Shown: positions 41,603-47,062 of the stretch, in pieces
How the letters are laid out: each line of letters opens with the position of its first letter
Numbering within the stretch: the first letter of the stretch is position 1
Assembly: GCA_009837815.1 (NCBI GenBank)
Contig: VXSV01000063.1
Location: 1-47,062, forward strand
Direction of reading: 5' to 3'
Source of the DNA: Acidimicrobiia bacterium
Lineage (GTDB): Bacteria; Actinomycetota; Acidimicrobiia; Spongiisociales; ZC4RG35
DNA: 47,062 nucleotides
Program-made: the position numbers and the translations under genes
Notes under the pieces: model-generated
What the model was told of the DNA's origin: nothing
The model's input: the letters and a program-made list of their open reading frames with translations, nothing else
The model's database searches: none

Positions 41603-43255
41603 TCAGTCGAGAAGATCCTCGTCCAGCTTGGCGAAGAGCGGCCGGGGCGCTTTCAGGGTTGCCGGGGACAGCGGGGATCTGCTCCAGCCTCCGTCCGACA
41701 CCGATCCCGGCTGTCCCAGCATCGAGTGGAGCCTCTCTGAGGAAAAGGCCAGGTAGGGAGCGAATGCCGTCTTCAGCCCGTTGATGGCCGAGAGGGCGGT
41801 GTGAAGCACCGTCTCGGCGCGTTGGGGATCTTCTCTGCGCACTGTCCAAGGGGCTTGGGCATTTAGATAGATGTTGACCGCCTGGGCGCCCTCCATCGCC
41901 TGGCGCAGCCCGGCTCGCAACTCCACCTTTTCCAGCATCTTCCCGGTCTGGATCAGACCCGTGTCCACCTTGGCCAGCAGAGCCACATCGTCGGCGGTCG
42001 GGGATCGGCCCTCCGGCGTCCTGCCCCCGTACCAGGAGTGGGCCATGGACAGCACCCTGTGCACCAGGTTGCCCCAGGTGGCCACCAACTCGTCGTTGAC
42101 CCTCCGGATCAACTCGGCGTCGGAGAAGTCGGTGTCGTTCTGTTCGGGAAGCACCGATGCCAACGCGTAGCGGAGAGCGTCGGGTTGGATGCGGTCGGCG
42201 TACCAACCTATCGAACGGCCCACTCCCCGGCTGCTGGAGGCCTTTTCCTGGCGGAAGGTCACGTACTGGTTGGCGGGAACATCGGTTGGAAGGTTGAGAC
42301 CGCCGTGTCCCATCAGCATGGCCGGCCAGATGACAGCGTGGAAGGGGATGTTGTCTTTTCCTATGAAGTAGTAGGACTCGGCGGCCGGATCCTCCCACCA
42401 GCGCTTCCACTCATCCGGGGTCCCCTGTGTCTGCGCCCACTCCTTGGCTGCCGATAGGTAGCCGATCACCGCGTCGAACCACACGTAGATGCGTTTTTGG
42501 TCCCCCAGTCGGTCGGCGGGCGGGGGGATGGGCACCCCCCAGGAGAGATCACGGGTTATGGCCCGCCGGGGCAGCCCTTCGGTCACCATGCCCATCGCCC
42601 AGTTCTTCACGTGGCGCCGCCACCCCTGTCTGGTGGTAAGCCACTCGGTCAGCCGATCCTCAAAGGCGTCCAGCCGGAGGAAGTAGTGCCTGGTCTCCTG
42701 GGTTACCGGCGTGGCGTTCGACATCCTGCTGCGGGGATCGATCAACTCGATGGCATCCAGGGTGCGGCCGCAGTCGTCGCACTGGTCTCCCCGGGCGTCG
42801 CGGTAGCCACAGTGCGGGCAGGTCCCCTCCACGTAACGGTCGGGAAGGAACCGTTCCGCCTGCGGATCGTACAGCTGGATAGAGGCCCCCTCGGTTATGT
42901 AGCCCTTCTCCAGGAGGCGGGAGAAGACGTCCTGGGTGACGGTGTGGTGGTTGGGGGTGCCGGTGGAGGTGTAAAGATCCCAGGAGATGCCCAGCTTCTC
43001 CCAATCGGCGACGAACTCGGCGTGATACCGGTCCACGATCTCCTGGGGTTCCACTCCCTCCTGGTCGGCAAGCACCGTGATGGGTGTTCCGTGCACATCG
43101 CTGCCCGAAACCATCAGCACCCGGTTGCCCGCCAGACGGTGGTAGCGGGCAAAGATGTCGGCGGGCAGGTAGGCGCCGGCCAGGTGTCCCAGGTGGCGGG
43201 AGCCTGCTGCATAGGGCCATGCCACCGCAACCAGTATGTGACGTGGGGAATTCAA
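41603..43255 (-). CDS. metG: Methionine--tRNA ligase
   Basis: Charges initiator and elongator tRNA-Met. The 550-aa product has the class I HIGH motif as HLGH (21-24), the zinc knuckle Cys146, Cys149, Cys159 and Cys162 (CPHCGY and CDDCG), and the WFDAVIGYLSAA segment. The KMSKS loop reads KASSSRG (338-344), resembling the FSSSR-type loop of some actinobacterial enzymes rather than the classical motif. There is no C-terminal tRNA-binding domain. ATG 43255 is 15 bases after the stop of an EamA transporter gene on the same strand. Confidence 0.95.
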   Translation of the reverse strand: MNSPRHILVAVAWPYAAGSRHLGHLAGAYLPADIFARYHRLAGNRVLMVSGSDVHGTPITVLADQEGVEPQEIVDRYHAEFVADWEKLGISWDLYTSTGTPNHHTVTQDVFSRLLEKGYITEGASIQLYDPQAERFLPDRYVEGTCPHCGYRDARGDQCDDCGRTLDAIELIDPRSRMSNATPVTQETRHYFLRLDAFEDRLTEWLTTRQGWRRHVKNWAMGMVTEGLPRRAITRDLSWGVPIPPPADRLGDQKRIYVWFDAVIGYLSAAKEWAQTQGTPDEWKRWWEDPAAESYYFIGKDNIPFHAVIWPAMLMGHGGLNLPTDVPANQYVTFRQEKASSSRGVGRSIGWYADRIQPDALRYALASVLPEQNDTDFSDAELIRRVNDELVATWGNLVHRVLSMAHSWYGGRTPEGRSPTADDVALLAKVDTGLIQTGKMLEKVELRAGLRQAMEGAQAVNIYLNAQAPWTVRREDPQRAETVLHTALSAINGLKTAFAPYLAFSSERLHSMLGQPGSVSDGGWSRSPLSPATLKAPRPLFAKLDEDLLD

Positions 43256-43270
43256 GGGTGATCCGGGAGT

Positions 43271-44272
43271 TTACCCGCGGCGGTGGGACCCCGCGGATGC
43301 CGCCCTTCGCCGTTCGTCCAGGCGGTCGGGGCGGTCGCTGACCACGATCCCGATGGCCACCGCCATCATTCCCACCACCAGTTGGAGGGTGACGGGCTCC
43401 GACAGCAGCACCACTCCCAGAGTGACTCCCAGGAGAGGCGAAAAGTATCCGGTGAGTGATGCCCGGGCGGCGGTCGTGATGCGGCAGGCCCACATGAAGG
43501 CCGCGAAGGAAATCGCGGTGGGAACGGCCCCCATGTACACGATAAGCCACAACCCGGTGGCGTCGATGGTGAGATACCCCTGGTACCCGTCGAAGGGAAT
43601 CGACAACAGCGAGAGGATTACCGCAGAGGTCAGGTACTGGGAGACGATCAGGGGAGCGTTCCGGTGCCGAACCGCGTATCGTCGGGTCAGGGCGCCGCCC
43701 AGTCCTGCTGAGATGGCCCCGCCGGTCATTAGGACTATCCCCAGAATCCATCGGGACGAGGGTTGTCCCACCGGCGCCCAGCCCATCACCACGATACCCC
43801 CGACGGCCATGGCCAGACCGGGCAGGCGGGCGATCCTGAACGTCTCACCCGGTACCACCCAGTGGGTCAGAAGGATGGTGGTGAGGGGGATGATCGCCAC
43901 GATCACCGCCCCGATGCTGGCCGGTATCACCAAAAACCCAAGGGTGAACAAGATGGTGGGAACAGTCATGTTGAACACCCCGATGGCTGCTCCGGCCACC
44001 AGGGTGTCCCGGTCCATCCTCAGATTGCGCCTGGTTAGCGCCAGGGCGCCGATGATCGCCGTTGCTCCTATCACCTGTTTGAGGGGGAAGATGGTGAAAG
44101 GGCTGACCCCGAGGAGGAGAATCGCCCGGTTGGCGGCCGGCGCGCTTCCCCAGGCCAGGGAGGCGATCATGATCGGTATCCACGGGTTGTGGGTGATAGC
44201 GGACCAACGCCCGCTCTCGCCGGACGCGGCCCGGCCCAGCCCGTTACGGATGGGGGTCTTGTGGCCGAACAT
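43271..44272 (-). CDS. EamA/DMT-family transporter, copy 1
   Basis: The 333-aa product has about ten hydrophobic helices in two EamA repeats, with SLAWGSAPAANRAILL in helix 1, PTILFTLGFLVIPASIGAVI and VGIV in the first half, and GAVPTAISFAAFMWACRITTAARASL plus LLSEPVTLQLVVGMMAVAIGI in the second. The family exports amino acids, metabolites or drugs; substrate unknown. ATG 44272 is chosen because MFGHKTP aligns with the N-terminus of copy 2. metG follows after 15 bases, suggesting one transcript. Confidence 0.88.
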   Translation of the reverse strand: MFGHKTPIRNGLGRAASGESGRWSAITHNPWIPIMIASLAWGSAPAANRAILLLGVSPFTIFPLKQVIGATAIIGALALTRRNLRMDRDTLVAGAAIGVFNMTVPTILFTLGFLVIPASIGAVIVAIIPLTTILLTHWVVPGETFRIARLPGLAMAVGGIVVMGWAPVGQPSSRWILGIVLMTGGAISAGLGGALTRRYAVRHRNAPLIVSQYLTSAVILSLLSIPFDGYQGYLTIDATGLWLIVYMGAVPTAISFAAFMWACRITTAARASLTGYFSPLLGVTLGVVLLSEPVTLQLVVGMMAVAIGIVVSDRPDRLDERRRAASAGSHRRG

Positions 44273-44387
44273 GGGTGGCGGTCTCTCCGGATCTGGATGA
44301 TGCTGCGGACGGTGGAGGCGGGGTGGCTCTCTCGGGCGGATTGTCGGGTTGGAGAGACCCACCGGCAAGAACCAAGCGGAGGCAAGG

Positions 44388-44404
44388 GCGAAACCCTCTT
44401 TCGC
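44388..44404. repeat. Hairpin in the gap between the two EamA genes
   Basis: GCGAAA and TTTCGC (on the plus strand) form perfect 6-bp arms around a 5-base loop, about 40 bases past the stop of EamA copy 2. It may terminate that gene or fold in the leader of copy 1. The rest of the 172-base gap shows no riboswitch class I can recognise. Confidence 0.3.
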
Positions 44405-44444
44405 TCCTACTTCTAGCCTTTCGGGGTGACCCTCCCCGCCGACT

Positions 44445-45443
44445 TTAGCAGGGGGGAGTCGTCCGGGCTGCGGCTCTCCGGCGGTCGTCCTCTCGGTCGG
44501 GACGGTCGCTGAACACGATGCCCACCGCCACCGCCACTACTCCCACGATCAGTTGTAGGGTGACCGGTTCCGACAGGAGCGCCACTCCGCCCAGGGCTCC
44601 GAGCACCGGCACCATGTATCCGATCAGAGCGGCTCGGGCGGCGGTGGCGATTCGGGACGCCCACATGAAGGCTGCGAAAGAGATCACGGTGGGCACCGCC
44701 GCCATGTAGACGATCAGCCACAGGCTTGCGGCGTCGATAGTCAGATACCCGGCGTACCCGTCGAAAGGTATCGAAATCAGCGAGAGAAGCACCGCTGAGG
44801 TGATGAACTGGACGACGATCAACGAGCGGTTCTGGTAGCGGACCGCGAAGCGACGGGTGAATGCTCCTCCCAGCCCGGCGCAAGCCGCCCCGAGAGTGGT
44901 CAGGGCCACGCCCAGGATCCATCGGGAAGAGGCCTGGCCGACCGGCGCCCATCCCATGATCGCCACTCCGAACAATCCCAAGAGGAGGCCTGGCGTCCTG
45001 CCGAGACGAAAGCGCTCTCCGGGAACCACCCAGTGGGTGAAGAGGATGGTGGTGAGGGGGATGATGCCCACGATCACCGCCCCGATGCTGGCCGGGATTC
45101 TCTCGAACCCCAATGTGAACAAGATGGTGGGCACCGTCATGTTGAAAATGCCGATCACCACTCCCGCCCTGAGGGTGGCGATATCGATCCTGGGCAGGCG
45201 TCCCACCAGGGCCAGGGCGGCGATCACCATCAGGGCCCCACCGGCTTGTTTGAGGGGGAAGATGGTGAAGGGGCTCACTCCGTTCACCAGGACCGCCTTG
45301 GTGGCGGCCGGGGCGCTTCCCCAGGCCAGCGAGGCGATGGCGATCGGTATCCAGGGATTGTGGGTGACGCCATGCCACCGCCTGGCCGCTCTTGGCGAGT
45401 CGGCAAGGCGTTTTCCTACAATCGGGGCTTCATGGCCGAACAT
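44445..45443 (-). CDS. EamA/DMT-family transporter, copy 2
   Basis: The 332-aa product is a close paralogue of the downstream gene: it shares MFGH, THNPWIPI, IASLAWGSAPAA, FNMTVPTILFTLGF, IPASIGAVIV, MGWAPVGQ, SIPFDGY, GYLTIDA and LLSEPVTLQL. It has the same ten-helix layout. The start at 45443 lies inside the 5' end of the divergent deoC gene if deoC begins at 45432. No ribosome-binding site is seen. Substrate unknown. Confidence 0.88.
   Translation of the reverse strand: MFGHEAPIVGKRLADSPRAARRWHGVTHNPWIPIAIASLAWGSAPAATKAVLVNGVSPFTIFPLKQAGGALMVIAALALVGRLPRIDIATLRAGVVIGIFNMTVPTILFTLGFERIPASIGAVIVGIIPLTTILFTHWVVPGERFRLGRTPGLLLGLFGVAIMGWAPVGQASSRWILGVALTTLGAACAGLGGAFTRRFAVRYQNRSLIVVQFITSAVLLSLISIPFDGYAGYLTIDAASLWLIVYMAAVPTVISFAAFMWASRIATAARAALIGYMVPVLGALGGVALLSEPVTLQLIVGVVAVAVGIVFSDRPDREDDRRRAAARTTPPC
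45392..45422 (+). promoter_or_regulatory. Candidate promoter for leaderless deoC
   Basis: TACAAT (45417-45422, five of six matches to the -10 consensus) ends nine bases before the deoC ATG at 45432. TTGGCG (45392-45397) is a possible -35 with a 19-base spacer. Transcription would start at or within a few bases of the ATG. The promoter lies inside the coding sequence of EamA copy 2 on the other strand. Confidence 0.45.
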
Positions 45444-46391
45444 GCGATGACTATTGCTCCGGGTCGAGTGGGGGCGGGATTGTCAGAGCGAGAACTCCGG
45501 TCTCTGGTCGGATCGTCCCCGCCGACCGACGAGGTGATGGTGGAGGAGCGGGTTGCGGCTCTCGCCACCCGTTCGATCAAGGGGGAGGCCAAGATGTGGG
45601 CCCTGAGGGCCGCCATTTCCATGACCGACCTGACCACCCTTGAGGGGATGGACACCAAAGAAAAGGTAAGACAACTCTGCCATAAGGCTATCAGGCCGGA
45701 CCCCACGGACGCCTCCATCCCCTCGGTGGCGGCGGTGTGCGTCTATCCCAACCTGGTGGGGACGGCGGCGGAGGTTCTGGGCGGCAGTCAGGTGACGGTG
45801 GCGGCGGTCTCCACATACTTTCCCTCCGGGCAGGCTCCACTCGAGTTGAAGGTGGTCGAAACCAGGCAGGTGGTTGCCGATGGGGCCGACGAGGTGGACA
45901 TGGTGATCGACCGCGGGGCTTTTCTGGCGGGGGACTACGCGAAGGTCTTCGCCGAGGTGGCGGCCGTCCGGGAAGCGGCCGGGGATGCATGCCTGAAGGT
46001 GATACTGGAGACCGGAGAGCTTGGGTCCTATGACAACGTTCGAAGGGCTTCGCTGCTGGCCATGGCGGCCGGCGCCGATTTCATAAAGACCTCCACCGGC
46101 AAGGTCTCTCCGGCCGCCACCCCGGCGGTGACCCTGGTGATGCTGGAAGCTATCAGGGACTTTCATCGCAACACCGGAAGGGCGGTGGGGATGAAGCCCG
46201 CCGGGGGAATCGGGTCCGCCAAACAGGCCATCAGGTGGCTGGTGCTGCTCAATGAGACCCTCGGCCCGGAGTGGATGACTCCCCGCAGCTTCCGGTTCGG
46301 GGCCTCCAGCCTGCTCAACGACCTTCTGATGCAGATCAGGTGGTTGGAGACCGACAGGTATCAATCCCCTGACTACTTCACCAAGGCCTGA
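45432..46391 (+). CDS. deoC: Deoxyribose-phosphate aldolase
   Basis: Cleaves 2-deoxyribose 5-phosphate to glyceraldehyde 3-phosphate and acetaldehyde in deoxynucleoside breakdown. The 319-aa product is of the longer DeoC type. Lys219 (DFIKTSTGK) is the Schiff-base lysine, Asp156 (DEVDMVID) and the Lys in VGMKPAGGIG complete the site, and SVAAVCVYP near 98-106 is typical. ATG 45432 fits a leaderless start; ATG 45447 is an alternative. With 45432 the gene overlaps the divergent transporter by 12 bases. An aldehyde dehydrogenase follows four bases after the stop. Confidence 0.94.
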   Translation: MAEHAMTIAPGRVGAGLSERELRSLVGSSPPTDEVMVEERVAALATRSIKGEAKMWALRAAISMTDLTTLEGMDTKEKVRQLCHKAIRPDPTDASIPSVAAVCVYPNLVGTAAEVLGGSQVTVAAVSTYFPSGQAPLELKVVETRQVVADGADEVDMVIDRGAFLAGDYAKVFAEVAAVREAAGDACLKVILETGELGSYDNVRRASLLAMAAGADFIKTSTGKVSPAATPAVTLVMLEAIRDFHRNTGRAVGMKPAGGIGSAKQAIRWLVLLNETLGPEWMTPRSFRFGASSLLNDLLMQIRWLETDRYQSPDYFTKA

Positions 46392-46395
46392 GAGC

Positions 46396-47062
46396 ATGGT
46401 CCGCCACGACGCCTTGACGCACCGTTCCGACACGGACCCGCCCGCATGGGAGTATCAGGAGTCCCGGGAGAATCCCGATCTGGCCAAGATCCGCGACCGA
46501 TCGGGGCTCTGGATAAACGGAGAGGAAACCGAGCCTCTCTCCGGAAAGTGGTTCTCCACCATCGATCCCGCCACCGAGGATCATCTGTCGATGGTCGCCG
46601 AAGCGGGGCCGGCCGATGTGGACCGGGCGGTCGGCGCCGCCCGTGACGCGGCGGCGGGATGGTCCGCAATGCCGGGCGCGGAGAGGGCCAAAACCCTCTT
46701 CCGTCTCGCCCGGTTGGTCCAGGAACGAAGCCGCGAGTTGGCTGTTCTGGACACCCGCGACGGGGGTAAGCCGATCCGTGAGGCGCGGGATGTCGATCTT
46801 CCGCTGGTGGCCGCCCACTTTTTCTATCACGCCGGGTGGGCCGACAAGCTGGAATACGCCTTTCCGGGAATCGAGCCTCGGCCGCTGGGGGTGGTCGGAC
46901 AGGTGATACCCTGGAACTTCCCGCTGCTGATGGCGGCCTGGAAGGTTGCTCCCGCTCTCGCAACCGGCAACACCGTGGTCCTCAAACCGGCGGAGACCAC
47001 CCCGATGTCGGCGCTGCGACTGGCTGAGATCGCCGCCGAAGCGGGTCTTCCCCCGGGGGTGC
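46396..47062 (+). CDS. Aldehyde dehydrogenase (cut by right edge)
   Basis: The first 222 codons of an NAD(P)-dependent aldehyde dehydrogenase. After a hydrophilic N-terminus come GLWINGEE (about 39-46), the Rossmann-domain PWNFPLLMAAWKVAPALATG near 176-195 with the conserved Asn, and VVLKPAETTP with the cofactor-binding Lys. The catalytic Cys and Glu lie beyond the window. ATG 46396 follows the deoC stop by four bases. Because DeoC releases acetaldehyde, this enzyme may oxidise it to acetate; substrate assignment is inference. Confidence 0.9.
   Translation, partial: MVRHDALTHRSDTDPPAWEYQESRENPDLAKIRDRSGLWINGEETEPLSGKWFSTIDPATEDHLSMVAEAGPADVDRAVGAARDAAAGWSAMPGAERAKTLFRLARLVQERSRELAVLDTRDGGKPIREARDVDLPLVAAHFFYHAGWADKLEYAFPGIEPRPLGVVGQVIPWNFPLLMAAWKVAPALATGNTVVLKPAETTPMSALRLAEIAAEAGLPPGV

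Noticed and set aside
44273..44444. Possible riboswitch in the leader of EamA copy 1
   Set aside because: The hairpin at 44388-44404 and the purine-rich stretches do not match guanidine, glycine, SAM or THF riboswitch consensus elements that I know.
1..47062. CRISPR arrays, insertion sequences, prophage or secretion-system clusters
   Set aside because: No spaced direct repeats, transposase, integrase or phage structural motifs were found in reading the window.

Overview
The window is a GC-rich, gene-dense chromosomal segment from an actinobacterium. Evidence: mycothiol synthase, a phosphatidylinositol-phosphate synthase / PIM acyltransferase / PimA-type mannosyltransferase cluster, polyphosphate glucokinase, EF-G2, nickel superoxide dismutase with its protease, frequent GTG/TTG starts and 4-bp stop/start overlaps. 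Threonine-rich linkers in SecD and in two exported proteins, together with KorAB and queA-tgt, make a deep-branching lineage such as Acidimicrobiia likely. That placement is inference. No phage, insertion sequence, CRISPR array or integrase was seen.

Layout. 1-2145: a divergent unknown gene cut by the left edge, dut, three clustered tRNA genes (Gly-GCC, Cys-GCA, Val-GAC), an unknown 133-aa protein, and tRNA-Val-CAC. 2233-5625 (+): mshD, thrS and a small membrane protein. 5639-8975 (-): EF-G2 followed by citrate synthase. 9133-11632 (+): pgsA-like, patA-like and pimA-like genes for PI and PI-mannoside synthesis. 11705-29176 (+): a very compact 17-gene array: pdxS, pdxT, yebC, ruvC, ruvA, ruvB, queA, tgt, yajC, secD, secF, relA, an MBL hydrolase, hisS, aspS, rarA, ppgK. 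It covers PLP synthesis, Holliday junction processing, queuosine tRNA modification, Sec export, the stringent response and tRNA charging.

29231-31994 (-): moaA, an unknown 99-aa protein and hflX. 32103-32855 (+): an AIM24/TIGR00266 protein. 32856-33342: a lower-GC stretch with a winged-helix remnant. 33343-40713 (-): sodX, a Thr-rich anchored protein, a DUF3048 lipoprotein, an amidase, korA, korB and DUF2237. 40766-41182 (+): sodN, divergent from sodX across a 52-bp gap that holds a perfect 15-bp palindrome. 41603-45443 (-): two tandem EamA-family transporters followed by metG. 45432-47062 (+): deoC and an aldehyde dehydrogenase cut by the right edge.

No wholly novel multi-gene system is evident. 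The best leads are the Ni-SOD with an altered nickel hook and its candidate operator, the tandem EamA-metG unit, the overlapping 5' ends of deoC and eamA2, and several unknown proteins in otherwise conserved operons (1639-2040, 5134-5625, 30616-30915, 39377-40237). All functions are assigned by reading motifs by eye; no database search was possible.
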